Below, in pieces: positions 1-12,645 of a stretch of DNA of 64,000 bases. The notes beneath the pieces were generated by a model. The model saw nothing but the letters and a program-made list of their open reading frames with translations. It was not told the origin of the DNA and did not search any database. The stretch comes from Rhodoferax sp. (GTDB lineage Bacteria; Pseudomonadota; Gammaproteobacteria; Burkholderiales; Burkholderiaceae_C), in assembly GCA_003133245.1 (NCBI GenBank), contig PKWM01000038.1:1-64000 (forward strand), read 5' to 3'. The position numbers and the translations under genes are program-made. Every line of letters starts with the position of its first letter. Within the stretch, counting starts at the first letter, position 1.

Positions 1-57
1 GCCCGTAACGATAAATTGGATGGCTGAGGGAGCAAAACATGGCGAACGTACCCGTTT

Positions 58-93
58 CGTCATTGCGAGGAGCGCAGCGACGCGGCAATCCAT
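58..93. repeat. Dispersed repeat unit cgtcattgcgaggagcgcagcgacgcggcaatccat
   Basis: Related units occur at 25794-25828 and, inverted, at 25847-25874. Confidence 0.7.
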
Positions 94-132
94 ATCTCAA
101 TAAATTTCAAAGCTCAACGCAAAGGATCCTCC

Positions 133-1230
133 ATGTCACTCGATTCCCTCTTTCGTCCGTTTCAAGTCAAAACGCTAAAGCTTCCTAATCGGGTCGTAAT
201 GGCACCCATGACCCGCTCGTTTTCGCCTAACGGTGTTCCCACGGCACAAGTCGCTGACTACTACCGGCGCCGCGCTGAGGCTTCGGTCGGCTTGATTATT
301 TCCGAAGGCACCGCGATCAATCGCCCGTCTGCCGCCAATGATCCGAAGGTGCCGCGTTTCTGGGGTGACGCCTTGCCGGGCTGGAAGCAGGTGATTGACA
401 GCGTTCATGCCGTCGGCGGCCTCATGGCACCACAGCTTTGGCACGTCGGCGCGGTTCGCAACCGCAGCACTGATTGGGTGGCACCGCCGCCGATTGACAG
501 CCCGTCAGGCCTGTCGTCGCCGGGCAAGCAATTTGGCGAACCGATGAGCGACGCCGCCATCGCCGACACCATTGCTGCCTTTGCGCGCGCTGCGCTGGAT
601 GCCAAAACGTTGGGCTTTGATGCGATTGAATTGCACGGCGCTCACGGCTACTTGATCGACCAGTTCTTCTGGGCTGGCACCAACCAACGCACCGATCGGT
701 ATGGCGGTGCCACGCTGGCGCAACGCGGTCAATTCGCCGCCGAGATTTTGCGTGCCGTGCGCGCCGAGGTGGGTGCCGAATATCCGGTGATCATTCGTTT
801 GTCGCAGTGGAAATCGCAGGATTTCAAGGCGCAAATGGCCAAAACACCGCAGGAAATGGAGGCCTGGCTGCGGCCGCTGGCGGACGCTGGCGCCGATATT
901 TTTCACTGCTCGCAGCGGCGCTTCTGGGAGGCAGAATTTGAAGGCTCCGACCTGAATTTTGCCGGCTGGGCCAAGAAGTTGACAAACAAGCCCACCATCA
1001 CGGTTGGATCGGTCGGTTTGACGGGTGAGTTCATCGCCTCTTTTGGCGGCGAGTCATCCAAACCGGCATCACTGGATGAACTGCTGCGCCGACTCGACCG
1101 TGGCGACTTTGACCTGGTTGCCGTCGGCCGCGCCTTGATCAACGACCCGCAGTGGGTGCAGAAGATTCGGGACGGACGCCAGAGCGAGTTGCTGGACTTT
1201 TCACCGGCTGCGCTGGCTACTTTGTTCTAA
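133..1230 (+). CDS. NADH:flavin oxidoreductase / Old Yellow Enzyme family
   Basis: 365-aa ORF; LFRPFQVKTLKLPNRVVMAPMTRS N-terminus and HGAHGYLIDQFFW motif typical of OYE family. Confidence 0.95.
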   Translation: MSLDSLFRPFQVKTLKLPNRVVMAPMTRSFSPNGVPTAQVADYYRRRAEASVGLIISEGTAINRPSAANDPKVPRFWGDALPGWKQVIDSVHAVGGLMAPQLWHVGAVRNRSTDWVAPPPIDSPSGLSSPGKQFGEPMSDAAIADTIAAFARAALDAKTLGFDAIELHGAHGYLIDQFFWAGTNQRTDRYGGATLAQRGQFAAEILRAVRAEVGAEYPVIIRLSQWKSQDFKAQMAKTPQEMEAWLRPLADAGADIFHCSQRRFWEAEFEGSDLNFAGWAKKLTNKPTITVGSVGLTGEFIASFGGESSKPASLDELLRRLDRGDFDLVAVGRALINDPQWVQKIRDGRQSELLDFSPAALATLF

Positions 1231-1236
1231 GACTTC

Positions 1237-1312
1237 TGGTGCGGCTGGCGGGGATCGAACCCACGACCCTCGGCTTCGGAGGCCGATACTCTATCCACTG
1301 AGCTACAGCCGC
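1237..1312 (-). tRNA. tRNA-Arg (anticodon CCG)
   Basis: Reverse complement GCGGCTGTAGCTCAGTGGATAGAGTATCGGCCTCCGAAGCCGAGGGTCGTGGGTTCGATCCCCGCCAGCCGCACCA; cloverleaf arms and encoded CCA visible. Confidence 0.95.
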
Positions 1313-1365
1313 AACTCTAAAAAAGACCAATACTCACATTTTCGCAGGAAGTCAGGGTGACTACA

Positions 1366-1406
1366 GGCTTCGGAGGCCAATACTCTATCCACTGAGCTAC
1401 AGCCGC
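1366..1406 (-). pseudogene. Partial duplicate of the tRNA-Arg 5' half
   Basis: 41 nt identical to 1272-1312 except one base (1285 g vs 1379 a); T-arm and 3' acceptor strand absent. Confidence 0.9.
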
Positions 1407-1455
1407 TTGTTGGAGGCTGCATTGTAAGTGTGTTCAGGGAGCCTGACCCTGGCCT

Positions 1456-3306
1456 TCAGGCGCGCGCCATGACCCGCAGCACGTCTTGCCCGTAAGCGTC
1501 GAGCTTTTTCGCCCCGATGCCGCTGATGCCTTGCAGGTCAGCCAGCGACAGCGGCGCACGCTCGGCAATCGCGCTCAGCGTGGCATCGTGAAAAATTACA
1601 TAGGCGGGCAGGTTGTGCTGTTTGGCGATTTCGGCGCGCCAGGTTTTCAGGGCGACAAAGCGCGCCTGACCCAAGTCGTCCAGCGCGGCCGATGCTTTGG
1701 CGGCGGCGCTGCCGACACTGGCGCTGCGTCTGGCTTTGCGTTCGACCGGGTTCGAGACCGAGGCCCGCAACTGCACGGCCACTTCGCCTTTGAGCACGGC
1801 GCGTGCGCCGTCATTGAGCTGCAAGGTGTTGAAAGCCTGGGCGTTGACGTTGACGGCATCAATGGCGATCAACTGGCGCAGCACACCGCGCAATTGCACT
1901 TCGCTAAAGCCCGCACCAATACCAAATGTGCTCAAAGTTTCGTGTCCAAACTGCGTCACCTTGTCCGTCTTCTTGCCGCGCAGAATATCCATGATGTGAC
2001 CGGTGCCAAAGCTGATGGCGCTCATTTGCTGCACACGGTAGATGGTGCTGAGCAGCTTGCGCGCCGCATCGGTGCCGTCCCATATGGTCGGCGGCTGCAG
2101 GCAATTGTCGCAATTCCCGCAGGGCTGACTGGCTTCCCCAAAATAGGCCAGCAAACGCACACGCCGGCAATCGCTAACCTCACTCAGGCCCAGTAGCGCG
2201 TCGAGCTTGCCGCGCAGGCCTTGCTTGAATTCTTCACCGGCCGGGCTCTCGTCGATCATGCGGCGCTGGGTCACCACATCTTGCAAGCCGTAGCACATCC
2301 AGGCATCCGCGGGTGCGCCGTCGCGCCCGGCACGTCCGGTTTCCTGGTAATAGCCCTCGATGTTTTTCGGCATGTCCAGATGCGCGACAAAACGCACGTC
2401 GGGCTTGTCGATGCCCATGCCGAAGGCAATCGTGGCCACCATCACGATGCCCTCACTGCGCAAGAACTGGTCCTGGTTGGCTTGGCGCACGCGTGCGTCG
2501 AGCCCGGCGTGATAGGGCAGCGCCGCGATGCCCGCGTCGCACAGCAAATCGGCAATGTTTTCAACCCGTTTGCGTGATTGGCAATAAACGATACCGGCTT
2601 CTCCCCGGTGTTCGTTGGAGATGAAGCGCAGCAACTGCTGGGTGGCGTCGCGCTTTTCAACGATGGTGTAGCGGATGTTGGGCCGGTCAAAACTGCTGAC
2701 AAACTGGCGCGCATCCTGCAGTTGCAGCCGCTCCAGAATGTCGGCTCGCGTGAGCGCGTCGGCAGTGGCGGTGAGCGCCACGCGCGGCACGCTGGTATAA
2801 CGCTCGTGCAAGACAGTCAGCGCCCGGTACTCGGGCCGGAAGTCATGGCCCCACTGGCTGACGCAGTGCACCTCGTCGATCGCAAACAGGCTGAGCAGAC
2901 CGCGCTCCAGCAAGGAGTCGAGTTGCGCCAGAAAGCGCGGTGTCGTCACCCGCTCGGGCGCGGCGTAAAGCAAGGTGATGTCGCCGCGCAGCAAACGGCG
3001 CTCGACCTGCGCCGCCTCATCCATCGACAAGGTGGAGTTCAAAAACTCGGCACTGACACCCGCCTCATGCAGCGCGCCGACCTGGTCGTGCATCAGCGCG
3101 ATCAGGGGCGAAATCACCACAGTAATGCCGTGCCCTGCGCGCTGGCGTGCAATCGCCGGAATCTGGTAGCACAGCGATTTTCCGCCGCCGGTGGGCATCA
3201 ACACGAGTGCGTCGCCACCCGCCACCACGTGTTCAATGATGGCTTGCTGCGGGCCAAGGAATTCGCCGTAGCCGAAGACTTCTTGCAGGATTTTTTGAAT
3301 GGTCAA
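1456..3306 (-). CDS. recQ: ATP-dependent DNA helicase RecQ
   Basis: [38 protein letters not shown] motifs; RQC Zn cysteines; HRDC C-terminus. Confidence 0.97.
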   Translation of the reverse strand: MTIQKILQEVFGYGEFLGPQQAIIEHVVAGGDALVLMPTGGGKSLCYQIPAIARQRAGHGITVVISPLIALMHDQVGALHEAGVSAEFLNSTLSMDEAAQVERRLLRGDITLLYAAPERVTTPRFLAQLDSLLERGLLSLFAIDEVHCVSQWGHDFRPEYRALTVLHERYTSVPRVALTATADALTRADILERLQLQDARQFVSSFDRPNIRYTIVEKRDATQQLLRFISNEHRGEAGIVYCQSRKRVENIADLLCDAGIAALPYHAGLDARVRQANQDQFLRSEGIVMVATIAFGMGIDKPDVRFVAHLDMPKNIEGYYQETGRAGRDGAPADAWMCYGLQDVVTQRRMIDESPAGEEFKQGLRGKLDALLGLSEVSDCRRVRLLAYFGEASQPCGNCDNCLQPPTIWDGTDAARKLLSTIYRVQQMSAISFGTGHIMDILRGKKTDKVTQFGHETLSTFGIGAGFSEVQLRGVLRQLIAIDAVNVNAQAFNTLQLNDGARAVLKGEVAVQLRASVSNPVERKARRSASVGSAAAKASAALDDLGQARFVALKTWRAEIAKQHNLPAYVIFHDATLSAIAERAPLSLADLQGISGIGAKKLDAYGQDVLRVMARA

Positions 3307-3383
3307 AATGGAATAGATTTAAAGAGCTAAATAGGGGGCCGGGTTATGGGGGTGGCAAGTTTGATCTCCCAACCCAGCGAGCT

Positions 3384-3470
3384 GAATTGGGGTCGGATCC
3401 CAATTCGGGGCAAGGCGGTGGGACTTGCCAATAACGATTCACCGATTTGGGCTCTGACCCCGATTCAGCG
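3384..3470. repeat. REP/BIME-like palindromic repeat upstream of metH module
   Basis: GAATTGGG-gtcggat-CCCAATTC perfect 8-bp hairpin followed by related inverted unit TTTGGGCTCTGACCCCGATT. Confidence 0.6.
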
Positions 3471-3523
3471 GATTGTCCCACTTGAAACGAAGGACTGACT
3501 TTGACTTTCTACAATAGACCAAC

Positions 3524-4570
<1,047 letters not shown>

Positions 4571-4595
4571 GTCACAGTATTGATGCTCGGTCAAA

Positions 4596-4985
4596 TCATT
4601 GGGTGTCGTCGGACTTCTCAGACCGGATTCGGGCCACCAGGGCCACCAACTCAGGGTCGGCCAAGGCGTTTGCTGCCGCGTTCTCGATAGTCATCCGGAT
4701 CAACCGTTCCAGCGTTTGAGCCTGCGGCCTGACGGGTCCAAAAAAGCGCGGTACTTTACCCACTGCCAGCAGCAGCGTCGGGAAGTCCTCCACATCGATC
4801 GGGTCGATCAGGTCGGCCTCGTCTTCGACATCAATCCAGAGAAAACGCGCCTGTGGGAGTTGGGCTGCCACGTTGGCTGCGACTTCATCGAAACGAGGGC
4901 GGTACTCGCGGCAGGTGCCGCACCACTGGGCACACAGGCAAACCACCAGAACAGGCTCTGGTACAGGTGAAGTCGAAGCGGTCAT
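4596..4985 (-). CDS. Thioredoxin-family protein
   Basis: CLCAQWCGTCREYRP active-site-like CGTC motif in thioredoxin context. Confidence 0.8.
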   Translation of the reverse strand: MTASTSPVPEPVLVVCLCAQWCGTCREYRPRFDEVAANVAAQLPQARFLWIDVEDEADLIDPIDVEDFPTLLLAVGKVPRFFGPVRPQAQTLERLIRMTIENAAANALADPELVALVARIRSEKSDDTQ

Positions 4986-5124
4986 GGATGATGATCTGAA
5001 AAATCGTTATTCGCATTTTGCAATAAACAAATAGGAATTAAGTAGTTTGTTTTTTAAATGGTCGCCCGCACAATCCACTCGAACCGACTCCCGCCTCTGT
5101 ATTGATCCGCCCATTGGAAACGAC

Positions 5125-6126
5125 ATGAAATTCAAATCGACCCTCCGTGTGATTCTCGCCACCCTGGCACTTGCATCGGCCCAGTTGACCATCGCACAAA
5201 CGACCCTGTTGAACGCCTCCTACGACGTGGCGCGCGAGTTTTACAAAGACTACAACGCCGCTTTTGTGGCGCACTACAAAAAGACGACCGGCAAGGATGT
5301 CAAGATCGACCAGACCCACGACGGCTCCAGCGCCCAGGCACGCGCCGTTAATGATGGGCTCGATGCTGATGTGGTGACCATGAACACCACCACCGACATC
5401 GATTTTCTGGCCAGCACCGGTGTCGTGGCGAAAGACTGGGCGCAGCGCTTTCCCAACAACGCCTCGCCCACCACTTCGACCATGCTTTTTCTCACGCGCA
5501 AGGGCAACCCGAAAGGCATCAAGGATTGGAACGATCTGATCCGTCCGGACGTCAAAGTGATTGTCGTCAACCCCAAAACCGGCGGCAATGGCCGCATGGC
5601 TTATCTGGCCGCCTGGGGCTATGTGCGCAAGGGCGGTGGCAGCGATGCTCAAGCCGCCGAGTTTGTCGGCAAGCTGTTCAAGAACGTGCCGGTGCTGGCC
5701 AAGGGCGGACGCGACGCCTCCACCATTTTCTTGCAACGCAATATTGGCGACGTGCTGGTGACTTTTGAGTCGGAAGTGGTGTCGGTGGAGCGTGAATTCG
5801 GCGCCGGCAAAGTCGAGGCCGTGCATCCGTCGGTCAGCATCATCGCCGAAAACCCGGTGGCGGTGGTGGAGCGCACGGTGGCCAAGAAGGGAAGCGGCGC
5901 ATTGGCCAAGGCTTATCTGAACTACTTGTATTCGGACGAAGCGCAGGAGATCGCCGCCAAACACGGCATGCGACCGCGCTCTGCGGCGCTGCTAAAGAAA
6001 TATGCCAGTACCTTCAAGCCGATTCAATTGTTTGCGGTCAGCGAATACTTTGGCTCACTGTCTGAAGCGCAAAAAGTGCACTTCAACGACGGCGGTCAGT
6101 TCGACAAGATTTACACGGTGAAATGA
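5125..6126 (+). CDS. sbp: Sulfate ABC transporter substrate-binding protein
   Basis: Signal peptide, LLNASYDVAREFYKDYNAAF, QTHDGSSAQARAV; start chosen at ATG 5125; operon with cysTWA. Confidence 0.93.
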   Translation: MKFKSTLRVILATLALASAQLTIAQTTLLNASYDVAREFYKDYNAAFVAHYKKTTGKDVKIDQTHDGSSAQARAVNDGLDADVVTMNTTTDIDFLASTGVVAKDWAQRFPNNASPTTSTMLFLTRKGNPKGIKDWNDLIRPDVKVIVVNPKTGGNGRMAYLAAWGYVRKGGGSDAQAAEFVGKLFKNVPVLAKGGRDASTIFLQRNIGDVLVTFESEVVSVEREFGAGKVEAVHPSVSIIAENPVAVVERTVAKKGSGALAKAYLNYLYSDEAQEIAAKHGMRPRSAALLKKYASTFKPIQLFAVSEYFGSLSEAQKVHFNDGGQFDKIYTVK

Positions 6127-7004
6127 CCACCGCTATTTTTTCAACGGCATCATTCGCCCTTGGCACGCCGCCCAGGCGCGCCGCCCGGCGTGTGCTGCCG
6201 GGCTTCAAGCTGACGCTGGGCTACACGCTTTTTTACCTCAGCCTGATTGTGCTGATTCCGCTCTCCAGCCTGCTGTTCAAAACCTTCAGCCTGAGCTGGA
6301 CGCAATTTTGGGCCGCAGTGGCAAGCCCGCGCGTGCTGGCCTCCTACCGCTTGACCTTTGGTGCTTCGATGCTGGCGGCGTTGGTCAACGTGGCGTTCGG
6401 CCTGCTGTTGGCCTGGGTGCTGGTGCGCTACAAGTTTCCCGGCAAGAAGATCATCGACGCGCTGGTCGATTTGCCGTTTGCCCTGCCCACCGCCGTGGCC
6501 GGTATCGCTTTGACGGCGCTGCTGGCGGGCAATGGCTGGGTCGGCCAGTTTTTCGAACCCCTGGGTGTGCCGCTCGCTTTCAACCGCAACGGCATCGTGA
6601 TCGCGCTGATCTTCATCGGCCTGCCGTTTGTGGTGCGCACCGTGCAACCGGTGCTGGAGGACGTTGAGAAAGAATTGGAAGAGGCCGCCACCTGCCTCGG
6701 TGCCACGCGCTGGCAGACCTTTCGCTACGTCATCTTCCCTTGCATCGCCCCGGCCCTGCTGACCGGTTTTGCCATGGCGTTTGCGCGCGCGGTGGGCGAA
6801 TACGGTTCGGTCATTTTCATTGCCGGCAACATGCCCATGGTGTCCGAGATCACGCCGCTCATCATCATCGGCAAATTGGAGCAATACGATTACGCCGGTG
6901 CCACCGCGGTCGCTTCCGTGATGCTGGGCATCTCGTTTGTGCTGCTGCTGGTCATCAACGCGCTGCAAAGCTGGCAACGGCGGCGCTCAGGCGGCAAGTC
7001 ATGA
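6123..7004 (+). CDS. cysT: Sulfate ABC transporter permease CysT
   Basis: Multi-TM permease, ATGA overlap with upstream gene, EAA loop region. Confidence 0.93.
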   Translation: MTTAIFSTASFALGTPPRRAARRVLPGFKLTLGYTLFYLSLIVLIPLSSLLFKTFSLSWTQFWAAVASPRVLASYRLTFGASMLAALVNVAFGLLLAWVLVRYKFPGKKIIDALVDLPFALPTAVAGIALTALLAGNGWVGQFFEPLGVPLAFNRNGIVIALIFIGLPFVVRTVQPVLEDVEKELEEAATCLGATRWQTFRYVIFPCIAPALLTGFAMAFARAVGEYGSVIFIAGNMPMVSEITPLIIIGKLEQYDYAGATAVASVMLGISFVLLLVINALQSWQRRRSGGKS

Positions 7005-7876
7005 GTGCGCGCGCAGGTACGTCCGAGCCCGCCTGGGTGCGCCGCTCACTGATTGCACTGGCCCTGGGTTTTGTCTTTCTATTTTTGCTGTTGCCGCTGG
7101 CAGCGGTGTTTACCGAAGCGCTGCGTAAAGGCTTGGGCGCAGCGTTGGAGGCGCTGCGCGAGCCCGAAGCCTGGAGTGCCATTCGCCTGACCTTGATTAC
7201 CGCCGCGATCACGGTGCCGCTCAACTTGCTGTTTGGAGTCGCAGCGGCCTGGGCGATTGCCAAGTACGAGTTCAAGGGCAAGGCGTTTCTGACGACGCTG
7301 GTGGACCTGCCGTTCTCGGTCTCGCCAGTGGTGGCGGGCCTGATTTATGTGCTGATGTTCGGTGCCCAGGGTTGGTTCGGTCCCTGGCTACAGGCGCACG
7401 ACATCAAGGTCATCTTTGCCGTGCCGGGCATCGTGCTGGCCACGGTGTTTGTCACCTTCCCCTTCATCGCCCGCGAGCTGATTCCGCTGATGCAGGCGCA
7501 GGGCAGCGAGGAAGAGCAGGCGGCGCTGGTGCTGGGCGCCAACGGCTGGCAAACTTTTTGGCATGTGACGCTGCCCAACATCAAGTGGGGCCTGGTCTAT
7601 GGCGTGATTCTGTGCAATGCACGTGCCATGGGCGAGTTTGGTGCCGTCTCGGTGGTGTCGGGCCACATCCGCGGCCAGACCAACACCTTGCCGCTGCACG
7701 TTGAAATTCTCTACAACGAATACCAGTCTGTGGCCGCCTTCGCCGTGGCCTCGCTGCTGGCCTTGCTGGCGCTGCTGACGCTCTTGATCAAGTCGGGTGT
7801 GGCGTGGCAGTTTGAGCGCGATCAAAAAGTCGCTCTGGAGTTGCCGCCGGAAAAGCCTGGAAATGGAACATCATGA
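7001..7876 (+). CDS. cysW: Sulfate ABC transporter permease CysW
   Basis: In-frame ATG at 7001 overlapping the cysT stop; [30 protein letters not shown] typical of CysW. Confidence 0.93.
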   Translation: MSARAGTSEPAWVRRSLIALALGFVFLFLLLPLAAVFTEALRKGLGAALEALREPEAWSAIRLTLITAAITVPLNLLFGVAAAWAIAKYEFKGKAFLTTLVDLPFSVSPVVAGLIYVLMFGAQGWFGPWLQAHDIKVIFAVPGIVLATVFVTFPFIARELIPLMQAQGSEEEQAALVLGANGWQTFWHVTLPNIKWGLVYGVILCNARAMGEFGAVSVVSGHIRGQTNTLPLHVEILYNEYQSVAAFAVASLLALLALLTLLIKSGVAWQFERDQKVALELPPEKPGNGTS

Positions 7877-8976
7877 GCATTGAAATTCGCAACATCAGTA
7901 AAGACTTCGGCACCTTCCACGCGCTGCGTGACGTGAGCCTGGACATCAATTCGGGTGAGCTGGTGGCGCTGCTGGGGCCGTCGGGCTGCGGCAAAACCAC
8001 GCTGCTGCGCATCATTGCCGGGCTGGAGACCGCTGACCAGGGCAGTATTCTGGTCAACGGCGATGACACTACCGACACCTATGTACGCGAGCGCAATGTT
8101 GGTTTTGTGTTTCAGCACTACGCGCTGTTTCGCCACATGAGCGTGTTTGACAACGTCGCTTTTGGCCTGCGCATGAAGCCGCGCGCCACGCGCCCGAGTG
8201 ATGCGGTGATCAAGCAAAAAGTTCATGGTCTGCTGAACCTGGTGCAGCTCGACTGGCTGGCCGAGCGCTACCCGGCGCAGCTTTCCGGTGGCCAGCGTCA
8301 GCGCATTGCGCTGGCGCGCGCTCTTGCCGTGGAGCCGCAGGTGCTGCTGCTTGACGAGCCCTTCGGCGCACTCGACGCCAAGGTGCGCAAGGAGCTGCGC
8401 CGCTGGCTGCGTCGCCTGCATGACGACTTGCACGTGACCAGTATCTTTGTCACGCACGACCAGGAAGAAGCGCTTGAAGTGGCCGACCGCGTGGTGTTGA
8501 TGAACGCCGGTCAACTTGAACAAATTGGCACGCCGCAAGAGGTCTGGAACCACCCGGCCAGCCCGTTTGTCTATGGCTTTTTGGGTGATGTGAACCTGTT
8601 CCACGGCCGTGCGCATGAAGGCGAAATGGTCATCGGCACCGACCGCCATGCCCTGCACCTGGACACGCCGGAACATCAAAATGCGCAGGATGCCAAAGCC
8701 TTTGCCTATGTGCGCCCACACGACCTGGCGGTGCAACGCTACACGCCGGGTCCAAGCGCCGCCGGGCAACCGCGCGGCATCGTCGCCAAACTGACGCGGG
8801 CGATTGTGGTGGGGCCGGTGGCACGGCTCGAATTGCTGGCGCTGGATGCGAGCGCCATCGGTGAAAATGAAATTATTGAAGCCCAGATTCCGGCCCAGCA
8901 GTTTGACGCACTGGCGTTGAAAGAGGGCGAAATATTGTTGCTCACACCGCGCAAGGCGCGGGTGTTTGTGGCGTAG
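7873..8976 (+). CDS. cysA: Sulfate ABC transporter ATP-binding protein CysA
   Basis: Walker [44 protein letters not shown]. Confidence 0.96.
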   Translation: MSIEIRNISKDFGTFHALRDVSLDINSGELVALLGPSGCGKTTLLRIIAGLETADQGSILVNGDDTTDTYVRERNVGFVFQHYALFRHMSVFDNVAFGLRMKPRATRPSDAVIKQKVHGLLNLVQLDWLAERYPAQLSGGQRQRIALARALAVEPQVLLLDEPFGALDAKVRKELRRWLRRLHDDLHVTSIFVTHDQEEALEVADRVVLMNAGQLEQIGTPQEVWNHPASPFVYGFLGDVNLFHGRAHEGEMVIGTDRHALHLDTPEHQNAQDAKAFAYVRPHDLAVQRYTPGPSAAGQPRGIVAKLTRAIVVGPVARLELLALDASAIGENEIIEAQIPAQQFDALALKEGEILLLTPRKARVFVA

Positions 8977-8990
8977 CTTACGGACAAGTT

Positions 8991-9782
8991 CTAAATCTGC
9001 CAGTCGTACTCAATCGTCAACGGCGCGTGGTCAGAGAACTTCACACCCTTGTAGATCGCTGCTGACCTGGCAAGCGCTGCGAGAGCTGGGGTCGCCAAAT
9101 GGTAGTCCAGCCGCCAACCCACATTGTTGGCATAGGCCTGGCCCCGGTTGCTCCACCAGGTGTAGGCAGAGTCGGTGGCGGTCGGTTGCAGTTGCCGATA
9201 GACATCGACCAGCCCGGCTGCGCCCAGTAACTCGGTCATCCAGGCGCGTTCTTCGGGCAAAAAACCGGAGTTTTTGTGGTTGCTCTTCCAGTTTTTCAGG
9301 TCAATCTCCTGGTGTGCAATGTTCACGTCGCCGCACAGGATGAACTCGCGCTCGCTCTTGAGTTGCGCCAGGTGCAAATAGAACTCTTTCAAAAAACGAA
9401 ACTTGGCCTGCTGGCGTTCTTCTCCCGAGGAGCCGCTTGGAAAATAACAACTGATGAGGGAGCGCTTAGCGCTCGCGCTGTCAAAGCGCAACTCGACATA
9501 GCGCCCTTCGGCATCAAATTCGTTGGAGCCAAAACCGACCTGAACGTCGCTGGGCGTGTGCCGGGTGTAGAGGCCAACACCGGCATAGCCTTTCTTCTGG
9601 GCAAAATGAAAATAGCCCTTGAGGCCGGCCAATTCCTCAAAGCGGCCCTGCACATCGGGGGCCTGCGCTTTGACTTCCTGCACGCCAATACAATCGGACT
9701 GAGTCGTGCCGAGCCAGGCTTCAAGGCCTTTGCTGGTGGCAGAGCGGATGCCGTTGAGGTTGATGCTGGTTAATTTGAACAA
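8991..9782 (-). CDS. xth: Exodeoxyribonuclease III
   Basis: KLTSINLNGIRSA, GVQEVKAQ, CGDVNIAH, SDHAPLTIEYDW motifs; probable TTG start at 9782. Confidence 0.92.
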   Translation of the reverse strand: MFKLTSINLNGIRSATSKGLEAWLGTTQSDCIGVQEVKAQAPDVQGRFEELAGLKGYFHFAQKKGYAGVGLYTRHTPSDVQVGFGSNEFDAEGRYVELRFDSASAKRSLISCYFPSGSSGEERQQAKFRFLKEFYLHLAQLKSEREFILCGDVNIAHQEIDLKNWKSNHKNSGFLPEERAWMTELLGAAGLVDVYRQLQPTATDSAYTWWSNRGQAYANNVGWRLDYHLATPALAALARSAAIYKGVKFSDHAPLTIEYDWQI

Positions 9783-9792
9783 GGGATTTTTA

Positions 9793-10503
9793 ATGTCGGA
9801 TGATGTTGCAAGCACCACTATACCGCCAGCGCCGCCTGACCCGTTGGCGCAGGACTTTGTCGGTTTTGCGCTGGGTTGCGGTGCACTGCGCTTTGGCGAA
9901 TTCAAAACCAAAGCGGGCCGCATCAGCCCCTATTTCTTCAACGCCGGCCAATTTGACGACGGTGCCAAGCTGGGTCGGCTGGCACAATTTTATGCACAGC
10001 GGCTGCTGGCCAGCGGAATTGAATTCGACCTTGTTTTTGGCCCAGCCTACAAGGGCATTCCGCTCGGCGCGGCGCTGGCAGTAGAGCTGGCACGGCTCGG
10101 ACGCAACGTGGGTTTTGCCTACAACCGCAAAGAAGCCAAAGACCACGGCGAGGGTGGCACACTGGTCGGCGCGCCCCTGAAGGGCCGGGTCTTGATTGTC
10201 GATGACGTGATGTCAGCCGGCACTGCGGTGCGCGAGTCCATTGCCATCATCGAGGCGGCCGGCGCCACGGCACACGCCGTCGTCATTGCGCTGGACCGAC
10301 AGGAAAAAGCCACTGAAAACGGTCTGGATGTGACGCACAGCGCGGTCCAGTATGTGCGCGAGCAATTGGGCTTGCAGGTTTGTGCCATTGCCAAACTCTC
10401 GGATTTAATGCAGTATCTCAACCAGCACAGCGCGGCAGGCATGGTCGCCGACCAGCAACGCGTTTTGGCATACCGGCAGCGCTATGGCGTGGCAGAAAAT
10501 TAA
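9793..10503 (+). CDS. pyrE: Orotate phosphoribosyltransferase
   Basis: PRPP motif VLIVDDVMSAGTA; GRISPYFFNAGQF; ATG at 9793. Confidence 0.95.
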   Translation: MSDDVASTTIPPAPPDPLAQDFVGFALGCGALRFGEFKTKAGRISPYFFNAGQFDDGAKLGRLAQFYAQRLLASGIEFDLVFGPAYKGIPLGAALAVELARLGRNVGFAYNRKEAKDHGEGGTLVGAPLKGRVLIVDDVMSAGTAVRESIAIIEAAGATAHAVVIALDRQEKATENGLDVTHSAVQYVREQLGLQVCAIAKLSDLMQYLNQHSAAGMVADQQRVLAYRQRYGVAEN

Positions 10504-10505
10504 AT

Positions 10506-11177
10506 ATGTTCAAACGGTTTCGGTACGCCAGTTTATTGTTGGCAAGCTTGCCAGTCACAGCGTTGGCGCAGACGCCGCCGCCGAACAACCCGCCGAGCAT
10601 CTACACCTGTACTGACGCCAGTGGGCGCAAACTTAACTCTGATCGACCCATCGCGGAATGCCTGGACCGCGAACAAAAAGTACTGAACCCGAGCGGCACC
10701 GTCAAAGCAAAAGTCGGCCCCAACCTGACTGCACAGGAACGCACTGCGCTCGAAGCCAAGGAAAAAGCGGCCCAAGAAGAGCGCGCCCGTCTCAATGAAG
10801 AAAAACGACGCGACCGCGCCCTGCTGATCCGCTACCCCAACCAGCTCGTGCACGACCAGGAACGCGCTACCGCAATCGCCCAGATCGGGGTGGTGCGCCA
10901 GGCAGCGGTGAACCGAATGCAAGAGTTGGCGCGCCAGCGTACGGCCATTGCAGACGAGATGGAGTTTTACAAAAAAAACCCGAGTAAAGCGCCGCCTTCA
11001 TTACGCCGTCAAGCCGATGAAGTCGGCCAGAGCGTGGCCATCCAGCGCCGTTTCATTGCCGCACAGGACGGTGAAATCAAGCGCGTCAACGCGCGTTTTG
11101 ACGAGGAATTGGCTCGCCTAAAACAACTTTGGACGGCGCACCCAGCGCAACCCCCGGCGGGCAATAAAACACGTTGA
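10506..11177 (+). CDS. DUF4124-like secreted protein
   Basis: Signal peptide then IYTCTDASGRKLNSDRPIAEC; coiled-coil C-terminal part. Confidence 0.75.
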   Translation: MFKRFRYASLLLASLPVTALAQTPPPNNPPSIYTCTDASGRKLNSDRPIAECLDREQKVLNPSGTVKAKVGPNLTAQERTALEAKEKAAQEERARLNEEKRRDRALLIRYPNQLVHDQERATAIAQIGVVRQAAVNRMQELARQRTAIADEMEFYKKNPSKAPPSLRRQADEVGQSVAIQRRFIAAQDGEIKRVNARFDEELARLKQLWTAHPAQPPAGNKTR

Positions 11178-11188
11178 CACGAACCAGG

Positions 11189-12643
11189 TCAATCGAGTTT
11201 GCTGCGCAGCAGCTCGCCCACTTGCTGCGGGTTGGCCTTGCCCTGGCTCGCCTTCATGATCTGCCCTACCAGCGCATTGAGCGCCTTGGCGTTGCCGGCC
11301 TTGTATTGCTCGACGTTTTTCGGGTTAACGGCGATCACATCAGCCACAATTTTTCCTAGCGCGCCGCTGTCGTTCATCTGTTTGAGGCCTTTGGACTCAA
11401 TGGTCGCATCAACGTCGCTGGACTCGCCGCTCCACAGCGCATCGAGCACCTGCCTGGCTGCGTTGTTCGAGACGGTGCCATCGGCAATTCGCGTGATCAA
11501 CAATGCCAACTGTGCAGCGTTCACGGGAGCTTGCGCAAGATCAATTTCAGCCGCATTGAGACGCCTTGAGACCTCGCCCATGAGCCAGTTGCCCACCAAT
11601 TTGGCTTGGCCGCAGGCTTGGGCGGCGGCCTCGAAATAAGTTGCCATCGCATGACTTTGCGTCAATGCCGTGGCGTCGTATTCCGGCAGGCCATAGTCGG
11701 CCACAAAACGCTGCGCCATCATGCGTGGCAGCTCGGTCATGCAGGCGCGCACACGCTCGACCCATTCATCCGAAATCACCAGCGGCGGCAAATCGGGATC
11801 GGGAAAATAGCGGTAGTCGGCCGCGTCTTCCTTGCTGCGCATGGCACGCGTCTCACCGCTAACCGGGTCGAACAGGACGGTGGCCTGCCGGATCGTGTGT
11901 CCGTCCTCAAGCTGCTCGATCTGCCAGCGCACCTCATAGTCGATGGCCTGTTGCATGAACTTGAAGCTGTTGAGGTTTTTGACTTCGCGCCGCGTGCCCA
12001 GCGGTGCGCCGGGTTTGCGCACCGACACGTTGGCGTCACAGCGGAAACTCCCCTCCTGCATGTTGCCGTCGCAAATGCCGATCCAGGTGACGATTTTGTG
12101 CAGTTCTTTGGCGTAGGCGACGGCTTCCAGGCTGGAGCGCATATCGGGCTCGGTGACGATCTCCAGCAAGGGCGTGCCGGCGCGGTTCAAGTCGATGCCG
12201 CTTTGACCGACAAAGTCTTCATGCAGCGACTTGCCCGCATCTTCTTCCAGGTGCGCACGCACTAGCCGTACCGACTTTTTCTCGTCATCAAGAAAGAACT
12301 CGACCTCGCCACCCTGCACCACCGGAATCTCGAACTGGCTGATCTGGTAACCCTTGGGCAGGTCGGGGTAAAAATAATTTTTACGCGCAAAAATGCTGCG
12401 CGGCGACACCTGGGCGCCAATCGCCAGCGCGAACTTGATGGCACGCTCAACCGCGCCGATATTCATCACCGGCAAGGTGCCCGGCAGCGCCAGATCGACC
12501 GCACAAGCCTGCGTGTTGGGCTCGGCCCCGAACGCGGTGCAAGCGCGGCTGAATATTTTGGATTGGGTGGTGAGTTGGGCGTGCGTTTCGAAGCCGATGA
12601 CGACTTCGTAGCCCTGTACCAGCGCTGACTTGGATGATTGCAT
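11189..12643 (-). CDS. gatB: Asp/Glu-tRNA amidotransferase subunit B
   Basis: [38 protein letters not shown]; start at ATG 12643. Confidence 0.97.
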   Translation of the reverse strand: MQSSKSALVQGYEVVIGFETHAQLTTQSKIFSRACTAFGAEPNTQACAVDLALPGTLPVMNIGAVERAIKFALAIGAQVSPRSIFARKNYFYPDLPKGYQISQFEIPVVQGGEVEFFLDDEKKSVRLVRAHLEEDAGKSLHEDFVGQSGIDLNRAGTPLLEIVTEPDMRSSLEAVAYAKELHKIVTWIGICDGNMQEGSFRCDANVSVRKPGAPLGTRREVKNLNSFKFMQQAIDYEVRWQIEQLEDGHTIRQATVLFDPVSGETRAMRSKEDAADYRYFPDPDLPPLVISDEWVERVRACMTELPRMMAQRFVADYGLPEYDATALTQSHAMATYFEAAAQACGQAKLVGNWLMGEVSRRLNAAEIDLAQAPVNAAQLALLITRIADGTVSNNAARQVLDALWSGESSDVDATIESKGLKQMNDSGALGKIVADVIAVNPKNVEQYKAGNAKALNALVGQIMKASQGKANPQQVGELLRSKLD

Positions 12644-12645
12644 AT

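Noticed and set aside
7822-8769. 315-aa minus-strand ORF opposite cysA
   Set aside because: Antisense open frame of a conserved ABC ATPase gene; His/Gln/Arg-rich shadow composition
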